From Bacteroidaceae bacterium (GTDB lineage Bacteria > Bacteroidota > Bacteroidia > Bacteroidales > Bacteroidaceae): a stretch of 62,727 nucleotides of DNA. Location: the NCBI GenBank assembly GCA_017552435.1, contig JAFZPZ010000113.1, positions 1-62,727 on the forward strand, in the 5' to 3' direction. Positions 10,001 through 17,837 of the stretch are shown here, one piece after another (the stretch's first letter is position 1; every line of letters starts with the position of its first letter). Under the pieces are notes generated by a model. That model was not told the origin of the DNA, did not search any database, and saw only the letters and a program-made list of their open reading frames with translations. Position numbers and translations under genes: made by a program.

Positions 10001-10868
10001 TGAACTTGCTCTGGTCGTTGTTCAGCTGGAAGCAAATCTTACCGTCAGCGAGGTCAGCGAAAGGAACAACGGTTGTGGCGTTGTTGTCGCCCCACTGCTG
10101 GGTAACATAGTTGTTGTAGTTGGCACCAGCGGGACGGTTTCCGTAGGGATTCTCATTGTAGGTCTCGAGGTTTACAACATTTAGGTTGCCGCCGTTACGT
10201 GCAACGTTTGCACTGGCACCGTTGGAGACGTCGAGGGTGCTGCCTTCGCTGACAATCAGACAGTTTGCAATGTTGATCTTGTCATTTGCCCAGCCAACGA
10301 CACCGCCGCAGTTCTGGGTTTTCTCTCCCAGAATGGCAACCTTTACAAGACAGTTCTCGATGACGGTGCCACGATATGCGATACCAACCAAGCCGCCATC
10401 TGTTGCGTCACCTTCTTTGCTGCTGTTGATGGTTACATCAGCGTAGCAGCCAAGGATGCGACCGCTGTTCCAGCCAGCAATACTTCCAGCGAACTGTGCA
10501 CTGGTGGTGATGGTACCCTGCACTTTCAGGTCCTGAATTACGGCATGAACACCTACATTGCGGAAAAGTCCTGCGCCATTCTCCTCAAAAGTCATGTCGT
10601 AGGTGATGGTGTGGCCGGCGCCGTCGAAGACTCCCTGGAAGTCCTGGCCGTCACGACCGATTCGGTAGTTCTCGGTGCCCTTGTCGATGTCGGCTGTCAG
10701 CACGGCATTGGCATAAGGATTGCTACCGTTTACGAGCTCTGCGAAAGCTTTCAGGTCTTCCGCTGTACCAATCTGATAGACTCCATTCACTTCTGAGAGA
10801 GCCCATGCAGCTGTGGAGACAACGCTCAACAGAGCGGTCATACACAGATTCAATAGTTTTTTACTCAT
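7029..10868 (-). CDS. Large secreted GLUG-like repeat protein
   Basis: The product (1279 residues) starts with a Sec signal peptide (MSKKLLNLC... ending STAAWA, about 23 residues). Three modules follow, each opening with a GTAEDLKAF- or GWYEIGNGAQL-type segment, then TADI and an FDGQGHTI motif, and continuing with Gly/Asn-rich GLUG-like turns, probably a right-handed beta-helix. Two modules end with a paired-cysteine motif (GICTACG, GWCTVCG), possibly a small metal knuckle. A C-terminal region follows, ending IYNLAGQRINKMQKGI then a Lys-rich NGKKILK tail. This tail resembles sorting tails of Bacteroidales surface proteins, possibly type IX secretion, but that is an inference. Likely role: surface adhesion or matrix contact. 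The start at 10868 fits the signal peptide; the frame is open to 10946. Confidence 0.8.
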   Translation of the reverse strand: MSKKLLNLCMTALLSVVSTAAWALSEVNGVYQIGTAEDLKAFAELVNGSNPYANAVLTADIDKGTENYRIGRDGQDFQGVFDGAGHTITYDMTFEENGAGLFRNVGVHAVIQDLKVQGTITTSAQFAGSIAGWNSGRILGCYADVTINSSKEGDATDGGLVGIAYRGTVIENCLVKVAILGEKTQNCGGVVGWANDKINIANCLIVSEGSTLDVSNGASANVARNGGNLNVVNLETYNENPYGNRPAGANYNNYVTQQWGDNNATTVVPFADLADGKICFQLNNDQSKFNWVQKLGEGGDPFPVPVAFGSLENAVYATGATDCKGTSTEALAYSNIPTNAITTAHTFDKYGICTACGCFNFGGFEFDVADNAILLKSADDIYLAEGWNRIGDGFKLNMKMADDIEVKAPEGQFIFNTSNWVDGNFDGQGHTLTIELVNVGEHAAFIPEMTGNFENVIMHGSITTSGTRAGSIAANGRMALIRNVYSDINITSSVAGDNTSGGFCGWMGDKEKRVENCIYAGTFTLPGADGGARCARVGGFSGWAATKTYFTNCAVLGNFIGAGDQTLDNDTENSGNLSRNYGNVVSENCYVVNPIKGNSVGDSDKYIHYENVDGIANGELAFLLNGKESGLDRFYQLIGTDPEPMPFKKEGALVYCVASEYRCDGTPLGDDVAYSNSEAGANIPDHTNVNGWCTVCGTLQEDFLTPVDGWYEIGNGAQLAWWSNYATKYPTVKARLTADINMDGNMTRFMPIGTQASLFVGEFDGQGHVIKNLIITSTSDYQGLFGVIGGGAVIKNFVLDSSCSISGGAFCGIVGGTNGGGSVYLSNLGNEGTVTGSAQNSSGILGVDMGGSATLYITNCYVTGAVKGARESATICSWSNANSVVKNCWSTATLEGIYGTGSFTRGQTSVINCYEVDIEGIEGQQYGDDHSKDKTNLITAQEVANGALCAKLGTVAFRQNVGEDAHPVFDQTHAVMKEITEAGYATMYIPDAVNIPAGVEVFTGEYEESWLKLNPVEGTVPAWEPVVLKGDAGYYAFKPAASATENVNIVFSDLGFENAYDLTTATVCVENIDLNFQQNDGNNPPAFYAASGGTARVYKGNSVSIYAGGAAITKIVFTFSANCTPTFDTGEYNTTTTTWEGEATTVTLSNETSTQVRIKSMVVYYSAASGAAENIEGNVLKGAAEDIEAAGKYVLAQVEDKVGFFKATTGTIQAGKAYLESAAGVKGFIFAEDEAIGEATGIANVEKTVENGAIYNLAGQRINKMQKGINIINGKKILK

Positions 10869-10943
10869 AGATTGTTTAATTTGGTTAATAAATAAGGTTT
10901 GTAAATCTATATCAATATCTATGTTTTTGGCACATATCTGCAG

Positions 10944-10951
10944 CAAAGATA
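10944..10951 (-). promoter_or_regulatory. Promoter -7 box of the secreted repeat protein
   Basis: TATCTTTG on the minus strand matches the -7 consensus. The 5' untranslated region would be about 70 nt. No well-spaced -33 TTTG was found. Confidence 0.55.
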
Positions 10952-11073
10952 CACATTATTTTTTTAATTATTCATATTCAAACAAAAAAAAGATTAAATT
11001 TTGTAAAAAATATATGTGTAAGATTGTAATTTATACAAAAAAAGTACACCTAAACCATAGCCTTGGATAGACC

Positions 11074-12147
11074 TTATTCCATTACGTCTTTGGTTCCGCC
11101 AGTTGTTTGGAAGAAGGTGACTTGGGTATTAGTTTTCTTGTCGAAGAGTGTGCTGGAGAGTATCTCTACAATACCGAACTGTGCCATCGGAGTTTCCATG
11201 TTGACGTATTCCTGACTATTGTATGTGATGTTTATCTTTGCTCGTACAGGAATGTTGTAGTAAACGCCGTGCTCCATCTTGGCACGCTTTTTTGCTGTTT
11301 CTTCCGAGGGAACTGTTGTTGGGATGGTCTCCATTACCTTTAGAGATATGATAACGGGCTCGCCAGCCAGGTTGTCTGCGTCCAACACGCCGAGTTTCTG
11401 CGAGAAACGGAAGAGAACGTCACGGTCAGTTTCCTGTTGCGGGTCATAAAAGAAAGAGAACACTTCTGTGTCGATTTGCGAAGTGCCGCTAAAGAGTGAC
11501 TCCAGGACGGAAGCCTGTTTGTCGAGTTGATCGAGCATGAGCTTGAGTTGTGCACCGTCCTTGGGCGTATTCTCTGCCTCGCCTCGGATGAGGGCATTCT
11601 TGCTCTCGCGGATGTCGTAGATTTCCTGAGCACAAAGTTCCGCCATCTTTGCGGAACTTCCAGCAGCAAGAATCTCCTGTGTCATATAAGAACGGGGATT
11701 CTCGGGAGCCTGCCCCTTTTCTGGCTTGGGGAGGTCGGGTAGGAATGATTCGTCTGCATCGCAGTTGATACTGAGTAGGATGCCATCGCGGCTCAGGCCG
11801 ACGAGTGGTGCCACGGTCTTGCTCTTTATTTTGATACTGTAGGCCTTGTCCTTGTCGGGTTTGCCGAAGGGTTCCATTGTAATGCTTTTCAGGTTCCACT
11901 GTACGCTCTCTTCTGTTGGTACATTTTGCAGACGCAAATATCGGTCGGCATATTTGTGGAAATCTCCGGGACGGATGGTCGTCTTTTCTGCAATGACGGT
12001 AACCCGGAAAGCAGTGCGCGGAAGGTAATAGGCAACACCTTCAAGAGTGCTGCCAGGAACGAAACGTTCTACTTCTGTCTGTGCTGTCGCTGTCAGGGAC
12101 AGCGCGGAAAAGAGAATAGGGATTAGAGAATAGAGATGTGTTTTCAT
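11074..12147 (-). CDS. DUF4831 family protein
   Basis: A secreted or periplasmic protein of 357 residues, with a signal peptide (MKTHLYSLIPILF... ending TATAQ). The body carries the DUF4831 pattern: GVAYYLPRTAFRVTV followed by RPGDFHKYADRYL. Its function is unknown. The codons of the signal peptide are partly made of a heptamer array (12113-12140). A small basic-protein gene lies directly upstream with a gap that consists of heptamers, so the two are probably co-transcribed. Confidence 0.85.
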   Translation of the reverse strand: MKTHLYSLIPILFSALSLTATAQTEVERFVPGSTLEGVAYYLPRTAFRVTVIAEKTTIRPGDFHKYADRYLRLQNVPTEESVQWNLKSITMEPFGKPDKDKAYSIKIKSKTVAPLVGLSRDGILLSINCDADESFLPDLPKPEKGQAPENPRSYMTQEILAAGSSAKMAELCAQEIYDIRESKNALIRGEAENTPKDGAQLKLMLDQLDKQASVLESLFSGTSQIDTEVFSFFYDPQQETDRDVLFRFSQKLGVLDADNLAGEPVIISLKVMETIPTTVPSEETAKKRAKMEHGVYYNIPVRAKINITYNSQEYVNMETPMAQFGIVEILSSTLFDKKTNTQVTFFQTTGGTKDVME

Positions 12148-12175
12148 TCTTAATTCTTAACTCTTAATTTTTAAT
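12148..12175 (-). repeat. Heptamer array before DUF4831 gene
   Basis: Four heptamers in phase (tcttaat, tcttaac, tcttaat, ttttaat) fill the gap between the upstream stop codon and this gene's ATG. A related array continues within the gene at 12113-12140. Confidence 0.8.
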
Positions 12176-12378
12176 TATTTGTGTCTGTTCGCGCGTTGAC
12201 GGCGGATGTCAGCCTTCTTCTTGGCTGCACCACTGCTGTGAGCGCCAGTGATGTATTGTTTCTTCTTCGCCTTAGTCTTGATCTTAGGCTCATCTTTCTT
12301 GGGCCCACCTTTGCCGCCACCTCGGAAAGTAATACCTTCCATGATAACGGCATCGATATCGTCTCCTCCGAACTTCAT
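12175..12378 (-). CDS. Small basic protein of unknown function
   Basis: A 67-residue protein starting MKFGGDDIDAVIM, followed by a Gly-rich turn (RGGGKGG) and a strongly basic tail rich in Lys and Arg (KTKAKKKQ, KKKADIRRQRANRHK). It has no signal peptide or membrane segment. The basic tail suggests nucleic-acid contact, which is only an inference. A frame is open to 12429, but the upstream part is encoded by a heptamer array, so the ATG at 12378 is preferred. The family was not recognised. Confidence 0.6.
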   Translation of the reverse strand: MKFGGDDIDAVIMEGITFRGGGKGGPKKDEPKIKTKAKKKQYITGAHSSGAAKKKADIRRQRANRHK

Positions 12379-12381
12379 GTT

Positions 12382-12416
12382 ATTGAATATTGAGCATTGA
12401 ACATTGAACATTGAGA
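12382..12416 (-). repeat. Heptamer array before small basic protein
   Basis: Five heptamers in phase (attgaat, attgagc, attgaac, attgaac, attgaga). The reverse complement of the attgaac type also appears inside a glycosyltransferase gene at 58917-58937. Confidence 0.8.
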
Positions 12417-12433
12417 GTTCATTCTTCACTTAT

Positions 12434-13621
12434 TTAATGATGGAACAGTCTAACGCCTGTGAACGCCATAGCGATGCCGTATTTGTCGCATGTCATAATC
12501 ACGTGGTCATCACGGACGCTTCCGCCTGCTTGCGCTATATATTGAACGCCACTCTTATGGGCGCGTTCCACATTGTCGCCAAAGGGGAAGAATGCATCGC
12601 TGCCAAGGCTGACGCCAGTGTTCTTAGCTATCCATGCTTGTTTTTCCTCGCGGCTGAGGGGCTCGGGCTTCTCTGTGAAGAACTTCTGCCATTCGCCTTC
12701 TGCCAAGACATCCATGAAATCGTCGCTGATATAGACATCGATGGTGTTATCTCTGTCGGCACGACGAATGCCGGGAATGAAAGGCAAAGCCATCACCTTC
12801 GGATTCTGACGCAGCCACCAGATATCGGCTTTGTTGCCAGCCAGACGGGTACAGTGGATGCGGCTCTGCTGACCTGCTCCGATACCGATGGCCTGACCGT
12901 CCTTGACGTAGCATACGCTGTTGCTTTGCGTATATTTGAGGGTAATCAGAGCTATAATGAGATCACGCTTGGCAGCTTCGGGGAAGTCCTTGTTGACAGT
13001 TGGAATGTTCTCGAAAAGTGCGGGGTCGTCCAGTTTTACCTCGTTTCGGCCTTGCTCGAAAGTGACGCCGAATACCTGCTTGCGTTCGATTGGCGCGGGC
13101 GTGTAATTGGGGTCAATCTGGATGATGTTATAGGTCCCCTTGCGCTTGTCTCGAAGAATTTGGAGTGCCTCCTCTGTGTAGCCGGGAGCAATGATGCCGT
13201 CGCTTACTTCGCGCTTGATGATAAGGGCTGTCGCTTCGTCGCAAGTGTCGCTCAAGGCAATGAAATCACCGTAGCTGCTCATGCGGTCTGCACCACGGGC
13301 TCGTGCATAAGCACATGCAATGGGACTGAGGGGTACCTTGATGTCATCCACGAAGTATATGCGTGCCAATGTGTCGTTCAGGGGCAGGCCGACTGCTGCT
13401 CCGGCTGGGGATACATGTTTGAAACTGGCTGCTGCAGGCAGACCTGTCGCGGCTTTGAGCTCCTTGACTAGTTGCCAGCTGTTTAACGCGTCGAGGAAGT
13501 TAATGTAGCCAGGGCGCCCGCCAAGAACTTCGATGGGAAGTGTTCCTTCTTCCATAAAGATGCGAGAAGGCTTCTGGTTGGGGTTACAGCCGTATTTGAG
13601 TTGCAGTTCTTTTTGTGCCAT
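12434..13621 (-). CDS. AICAR formyltransferase without cyclohydrolase domain
   Basis: This enzyme transfers a formyl group from 10-formyl-THF to AICAR, the penultimate step of purine synthesis. The 395-residue protein matches only the transformylase half of PurH. The catalytic Lys-His pair is in FKHVSPAGAAVG (about 68-69), and the substrate-binding segments QSRIHCTRLAG and DAFFPFGDN are present. The IMP cyclohydrolase (MGS-like) domain is missing, so the final ring closure must be supplied elsewhere. Stand-alone forms of this length are known in several phyla. A -7 TACCTTTG (13652-13659) with -33 TTTG (13679-13682) lies upstream. Confidence 0.88.
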   Translation of the reverse strand: MAQKELQLKYGCNPNQKPSRIFMEEGTLPIEVLGGRPGYINFLDALNSWQLVKELKAATGLPAAASFKHVSPAGAAVGLPLNDTLARIYFVDDIKVPLSPIACAYARARGADRMSSYGDFIALSDTCDEATALIIKREVSDGIIAPGYTEEALQILRDKRKGTYNIIQIDPNYTPAPIERKQVFGVTFEQGRNEVKLDDPALFENIPTVNKDFPEAAKRDLIIALITLKYTQSNSVCYVKDGQAIGIGAGQQSRIHCTRLAGNKADIWWLRQNPKVMALPFIPGIRRADRDNTIDVYISDDFMDVLAEGEWQKFFTEKPEPLSREEKQAWIAKNTGVSLGSDAFFPFGDNVERAHKSGVQYIAQAGGSVRDDHVIMTCDKYGIAMAFTGVRLFHH

Positions 13622-13651
13622 GTTGTGTTATTATTTTTGTTATATCGCGTA

Positions 13652-13682
13652 CAAAGGTACGATATTTAATTCAAAATTCAAA
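13652..13682 (-). promoter_or_regulatory. Promoter of the AICAR formyltransferase gene
   Basis: On the minus strand, -33 TTTG (13679-13682) and -7 TACCTTTG (13652-13659) are separated by 19 bp. The -33 element lies within a heptamer array (aattcaa repeats, 13668-13700). Confidence 0.7.
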
Positions 13683-13718
13683 ATTAAGTAATTCAAAATT
13701 CTTTTGAGAGGGGACTTT

Positions 13719-15128
13719 TTAGAAGCGGAAATAGAGAAATGGCTGGATGTCGCTTGTGTGGAGTTCGATAACAATTTGTATGACAGCCAGGAAAATGAAT
13801 AGCTTCATAAGCCAAGGCCAATGAATGAATTTTGCTTCTGCATGATGATAAAGTTTTTCTCCGGTAAATATGGACAAAGTACTGGTTGCTAGCATAATAC
13901 ACCATGTGGTGCGAGCGGAGAAAAAGGGCGCGACATAGCTTAGGTCCATGCGTGTAAAGATACCTGAGAATAGTTGCTGAACAGTATTGAGGTCCTGCGA
14001 ACGGAAGAATGCCCAACAAAAGACAACGAAGCAGAAAGTCATGATTCGGGAAATGGTAATCGTTAGATTATTATTTCGGATGTTTCTAAGGACAGGTTGG
14101 AATACTTTGTGTATTGCGAGTCCTATGCCGTGCAAGGCTCCCCAAATTAGGAACATCTGGGTGCTTCCGTGCCATATTCCTGCAGCAATCATCGTGATAA
14201 TCAGGCTGACGCAGGTACGCAGGATTCCGTGTCTGTTGCCTCCAAGGGGAATATAAACGTAGTCGCGAAACCAAGTGGATAGTGAGATGTGCCACCGATG
14301 CCAGAACTCTGTGAGGTTGCGGCTGCGGTAAGGGAAAGCAAAATTCTCGCGCAGACGGATTCCGAGCATGGCGGCGATGCCAATACTGATGTCGCTGTAA
14401 CCGCTGAAATCCAGATAGATCTGCATCGAGAAGCCAATAAGTCCCATCAGGCACTCGAAGCCTGAATATGCATCTGGCGTTGAGAATATCCAATCGTTAT
14501 ACTGGGCAATATAATCGGCAATAATTGCCTTCTTGATAATACCGAGGATAACGAGCCAGAGTCCCAGATAAAGAAGCCGCTCGCTGACAATATTCTCCCG
14601 CCTGATTTGCGGGAAGAAGGTCTTGGCTCTGGTAATAGGGCCGGCCAGTAGGAGGGGGAAGAAGGAAAGGTATAAAAGGTACTCCAGGAATGTCACTTTG
14701 AGGCAGAAGTCGCGCCTATAGATATCCACCGTGTAGCTGATGGCTTGGAAGGTATAGAAGGAAATGCCGATGGGCAGCGCAATACTCGGGAGCGAGAAAT
14801 TCGTGTCGAGCATCTGACTCAACAGTTCTGAGAAGGGGTGGCTGTATTTAAAAAAGAGAAGTGGTAGAAGGTCGAGTGCGACAATGAGGAAGAGCATCCA
14901 TTTCCTCCCGCTGCCTTTCATTTTGGACATCCATTCCGTCAGCATCCATGAAATGATGGCTGTAGCGGGTAGCAAAAGCATCATCCATTGGTTGCTCAGA
15001 TAAAAGAAACCGAGGCTGGCGAGTATGACATAGAGTATGAGCAGCTCACGCTTCGTCCTCCGCAACAACGCGAAGAAGAAGAGGAAGGCGATGAATGCTG
15101 CCCAAAACTGTATTGTCGTGAAAACCAT
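13719..15128 (-). CDS. MBOAT family O-acyltransferase (AlgI-like)
   Basis: A polytopic membrane protein of 469 residues with about ten hydrophobic segments. It has the MBOAT signature: EFWHRWHISLSTWFRDY (about 280-300) and the second conserved histidine in GIWHGSTQMF (about 335). Family members move acyl, usually acetyl, groups across the inner membrane onto cell-surface polysaccharides. The upstream SGNH protein ends 5 bp before this start, matching the AlgI/AlgX-type pairing in which MBOAT supplies the acyl group and an SGNH protein transfers it. The acceptor glycan is unknown. The start at 15128 is chosen because it begins the first membrane helix; the frame is open to 15260. Confidence 0.9.
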   Translation of the reverse strand: MVFTTIQFWAAFIAFLFFFALLRRTKRELLILYVILASLGFFYLSNQWMMLLLPATAIISWMLTEWMSKMKGSGRKWMLFLIVALDLLPLLFFKYSHPFSELLSQMLDTNFSLPSIALPIGISFYTFQAISYTVDIYRRDFCLKVTFLEYLLYLSFFPLLLAGPITRAKTFFPQIRRENIVSERLLYLGLWLVILGIIKKAIIADYIAQYNDWIFSTPDAYSGFECLMGLIGFSMQIYLDFSGYSDISIGIAAMLGIRLRENFAFPYRSRNLTEFWHRWHISLSTWFRDYVYIPLGGNRHGILRTCVSLIITMIAAGIWHGSTQMFLIWGALHGIGLAIHKVFQPVLRNIRNNNLTITISRIMTFCFVVFCWAFFRSQDLNTVQQLFSGIFTRMDLSYVAPFFSARTTWCIMLATSTLSIFTGEKLYHHAEAKFIHWPWLMKLFIFLAVIQIVIELHTSDIQPFLYFRF

Positions 15129-15133
15129 AATAT

Positions 15134-15967
15134 TCAATGGTTTAGGGGTTGCAGCGCATAGGTTTTGTAGGTGTGCTTCCTTCCGTCTGTCGGCTTTGTC
15201 ATACGGATGGGATGTGCAGTTGCGGAACTTTCCATCCATCTTGCTATGGAGTCCATCCAAATGCTTGCTGCATAGAAAGTTGGATGCATTCGGTCCCTGC
15301 CGCGTTGCAGCGTGAGTCCCCGGCTGTCGAAGTAATGGTCTTTGCCAACAATCTGTCTGGTCAGGTCGTTGATTCCTGTGTCTTCCTTCCAGGCAGGAAC
15401 ACCAATCCAGACATAGGGGGTGTCGCCCAGTTTCTTTAGTATCCGGCGAATGCTTGCCTCTCGTTCGGCAGGATCTTTGATGAATTGCTCGTTGGTTCCC
15501 AAGCTAATCATGATGAAAGTTGGGTCCACCTTATTAATAAAATACTGTAGGGTGTCGGTATTCGCCCAAATATCGGTTGTCGAGCTATACCATACAACAT
15601 TCGTCATGTTGTAGCCATTCATGAATGCATAGCAGTTCATTCGTCTGAGAAGGCCTTCTACCATCGAGTCGCCGAAGAATAGAATGCGGTGAGAGGTAGT
15701 GTCGGGGAGAGAGAGACTGGCTTCCAGGCTTTTGCTGGTTTCACTAGTCTTGCTAGTTGTACTAGTCTTACTAGTAATACTAGGTTTTTTAGACGTACTA
15801 GCTTTATTCCCCTTCTCCTTTGGGGAGTCAGAGGAGCGCCAGATGGGGGCTTTTGCCTTGCTCAGCTTCCATCCTGGCGGCGGTATCTGCACCGGACTGT
15901 AGGCATAGTATAGAACAAATGCCAATGGAAGCAGCAATATTGCTATGAGTTTCAGATAGGCCCTCAT
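15134..15967 (-). CDS. SGNH/GDSL hydrolase, O-acetylation partner
   Basis: A 277-residue protein with an N-terminal membrane anchor (about 5-25), a Pro/Ser/Thr/Lys linker (about 45-90) and an SGNH catalytic domain. Block I is LFFGDSMVEG (nucleophile Ser about 101), block III is SLGTNEQ, and block V with the Asp-His pair is RDRMHP. It likely acts in the periplasm with the adjacent MBOAT protein to acetylate a glycan. The linker is odd: it is encoded by degenerate CTAGT-centred repeats (about 15740-15800) next to a GC-rich CCCC...GGGG repeat (15809-15827), so linker length may vary between strains. Confidence 0.85.
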   Translation of the reverse strand: MRAYLKLIAILLLPLAFVLYYAYSPVQIPPPGWKLSKAKAPIWRSSDSPKEKGNKASTSKKPSITSKTSTTSKTSETSKSLEASLSLPDTTSHRILFFGDSMVEGLLRRMNCYAFMNGYNMTNVVWYSSTTDIWANTDTLQYFINKVDPTFIMISLGTNEQFIKDPAEREASIRRILKKLGDTPYVWIGVPAWKEDTGINDLTRQIVGKDHYFDSRGLTLQRGRDRMHPTFYAASIWMDSIARWMESSATAHPIRMTKPTDGRKHTYKTYALQPLNH

Positions 15968-15978
15968 CTGCCCTTAGC

Positions 15979-16006
15979 TTTTAATTTTTAATTCTTCACT
16001 CCTCAC
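15979..16006 (-). repeat. Heptamer array between zinc-ribbon gene and SGNH gene
   Basis: Four heptamers in phase (ttttaat, ttttaat, tcttcac, tcctcac). Two repeat families are joined here without losing the 7-bp phase. Confidence 0.8.
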
Positions 16007-17130
16007 TTAGTTATATTCATCCTCACGATTTTCTGCTCCTGGTTTATCAGGGCGGTTATGCGGTATTGGTTGGATGTGGGTTGGTTCGTGTCGCTACGGC
16101 TGATGGTTTCCTGCAGGCCCACTTCCACAGCAAAGCCCGTGTTTCCGTCGGGAAGGGTCTCTTTCCGGACACCCATCTGTTGCCCGATGATGTAGTGCAG
16201 CCCTATAACATCTTTCGCCATTTTCTCTCGGGCATATTGGACGATTGCTTCTGCGTTGGCGTTCTGTTTGCCGCAGAAATTCACCATCGTGTCGGGAATG
16301 GCCTGTCGTGCAGCCTCGATATCCTGATTGGCAATGGCTTTGGAGAAGAATGCTTCGAGTGTCCCGCGAATCATGGTGCGTTCGGCGGGAGTCACCTTTG
16401 CCAACAACATAGCGTTCTTTTTCTCGGCGGCTTCATTCACGTAGAGGCCCGACGGATGCTTGGAAAGATAATCTGTGATGGCTTCCTCGCTGCCGATAGC
16501 CTGTGCATCGTGCCAGTCGATGGAGTCGAGTATGTCTTCGCAGATCCGCTGACGGAGGGAGCCCGGGTGGTTCTGCAAGAAGCGCGCTACGGTTGCGCGG
16601 TTGATGCCCTGTTGCAGTTGCTGCCAATCTTTTGCTTCGACCTGAAGCTTGAGCATTCGGTCGTGTATCTCGTCGTAGTGCTTGCTTTCGGGGTAATCGT
16701 TGAGGAATTGCTGGTAGAATTCAGGGTTGGTGATGCTGGCAAGCCGCTTGTATTCAGCCAACTCCTTCTTCAGCTTTTCCTGTTTTTGGTACTGGAAAAC
16801 ACATATACCGATCAGACAGAAGAGAAACAGGGAAAAGACGGCCTTTACCAGATAACCGACTATCGCCATTTTTGATGATGCTGGTTCTGGAGTTTCCTTC
16901 TGGTTTTCTTCTACGACGGGGGTGTCCGATGTTTGACTTTGGCACTCCTCTGAAGTGGGAGCGGGGATGGGACTCTTGCATTCAGGACATTCCTCTTGGG
17001 TCACAAGGTAATAGCCGCCGCAGTTGGGGCATGTGCGGAGCTGACCGGAGATTCTTGTGCCGCAGTTGGGACAGGTGCCGGCCATCGTGGAAACCTGGCT
17101 CCTGCATTCGGGACATTTGATGATGCTCAT
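16003..17130 (-). CDS. Zinc-ribbon membrane protein
   Basis: The 375-residue protein begins with three consecutive CxxC pairs forming zinc-ribbon knuckles (CPECRSQVS..CPNCGTRIS, CPNCGGYY..CPECKSP; residues 5-55). A Pro/Glu/Ser-rich linker and one membrane helix follow (about 95-117). The rest (120-375) is a large, mostly helical extracytoplasmic part with a possible TPR-like region and a C-terminal alpha/beta segment. Function is unknown; zinc-ribbon plus single helix proteins often act as membrane scaffolds. The ATG at 17130 is preferred to a GTG at 17163 because the latter lies in a hairpin. Confidence 0.75.
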   Translation of the reverse strand: MSIIKCPECRSQVSTMAGTCPNCGTRISGQLRTCPNCGGYYLVTQEECPECKSPIPAPTSEECQSQTSDTPVVEENQKETPEPASSKMAIVGYLVKAVFSLFLFCLIGICVFQYQKQEKLKKELAEYKRLASITNPEFYQQFLNDYPESKHYDEIHDRMLKLQVEAKDWQQLQQGINRATVARFLQNHPGSLRQRICEDILDSIDWHDAQAIGSEEAITDYLSKHPSGLYVNEAAEKKNAMLLAKVTPAERTMIRGTLEAFFSKAIANQDIEAARQAIPDTMVNFCGKQNANAEAIVQYAREKMAKDVIGLHYIIGQQMGVRKETLPDGNTGFAVEVGLQETISRSDTNQPTSNQYRITALINQEQKIVRMNITK

Positions 17131-17152
17131 AATTTTATTATTATATAAGGTA

Positions 17153-17189
17153 CAAAGGGGCACAGGCTTTTTGCAGCCGTGCCCCTTTG
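17153..17189 (-). terminator. Hairpin after rplI
   Basis: An 11-bp perfect stem (CAAAGGGGCAC 17153-17163 with GTGCCCCTTTG 17179-17189) is extended by an inner GGCT/AGCC. It lies just after the rplI stop. There is no clear T-run on either side, so it may be a leaky terminator that lets some transcription into the zinc-ribbon gene. Confidence 0.65.
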
Positions 17190-17209
17190 GATTAATATGT
17201 TAACCAAAA

Positions 17210-17821
17210 TTACTCTTCAGCCTTCTCCGGAGCCTCCTCTGCTGTGGGAGCTTCTTCCTCTGCAACGGGAGCTTCTTCTACTGCGGGAACTTCTTCCTCA
17301 ACAACAGGAGCCTCTTCCTTTGCCTTTTTGGCTTTCTTCTCGGCGGGAGCTTTCTCCTCAGCGGGAGCAGCTGCGGGCTCGTTCTCTGCTATAACAGTGA
17401 AGGGCACCTGAGCGGCAACCTCCTTATGGAGCTTAACGGTAGCAACGTATTCGCCTGCAGTCTTCACGTCCTTGACGGCGATAATCTTGCGGTCGATGTT
17501 GAAACCGAGCTTCTGGAGTTCGTCGGCAATCTGCAAGCTGTTCACGCTGCCGTAGATGACACCGGTCTTGCTCACCTTGGCGCTGATGGTCAGGGAAACT
17601 GCGTTCAGCTTCTCGGCGAGAGCTTCAGCCTCAGCCTTGATCTTGGCGAGCTTAACGGCCTTCTGCTTGATTTCCTCGGCGAGAGCCTTCTTGGCACTTT
17701 CGCTGGCGATAACACCCTTGCCTGTGGGAATCAGGTAGTTGCGACCGTAGCCGGCCTTAACATTCACGATATCGTTCTTGTAACCGAGTCCGATTACGTC
17801 TTCTTTCAGTATAATTTCCAT
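17210..17821 (-). CDS. rplI: 50S ribosomal protein L9
   Basis: L9 binds 23S rRNA and extends from the large subunit. The N-terminal domain is clear (MEIILKEDVIGLGYKNDIV, GRNYLIPTGKGVIA), followed by the long helix and the C-terminal domain (to about residue 148). At 203 residues it is about 55 longer than the usual 148. The extra tail is low-complexity, first Lys/Ala/Glu then acidic repeats such as EEAPVAEEEAP. It is third in rpsF-rpsR-rplI, 16 bp after rpsR. Confidence 0.96.
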   Translation of the reverse strand: MEIILKEDVIGLGYKNDIVNVKAGYGRNYLIPTGKGVIASESAKKALAEEIKQKAVKLAKIKAEAEALAEKLNAVSLTISAKVSKTGVIYGSVNSLQIADELQKLGFNIDRKIIAVKDVKTAGEYVATVKLHKEVAAQVPFTVIAENEPAAAPAEEKAPAEKKAKKAKEEAPVVEEEVPAVEEAPVAEEEAPTAEEAPEKAEE

Positions 17822-17837
17822 AATCTTCCTCCTTGCT

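Noticed and set aside
8961-10184. 407-codon open frame antisense to the GLUG-like protein
   Set aside because: Val/Cys/Thr-rich sequence without family resemblance, mirroring the repeat-rich real gene.
7029-10868. Adhesin of autotransporter type
   Set aside because: No outer-membrane beta-barrel translocator at the C-terminus; the end is a short sorting-like tail.
12404-13471. 355-codon open frame antisense to the AICAR formyltransferase gene
   Set aside because: Fully overlaps an enzyme gene with its catalytic motif on the other strand.
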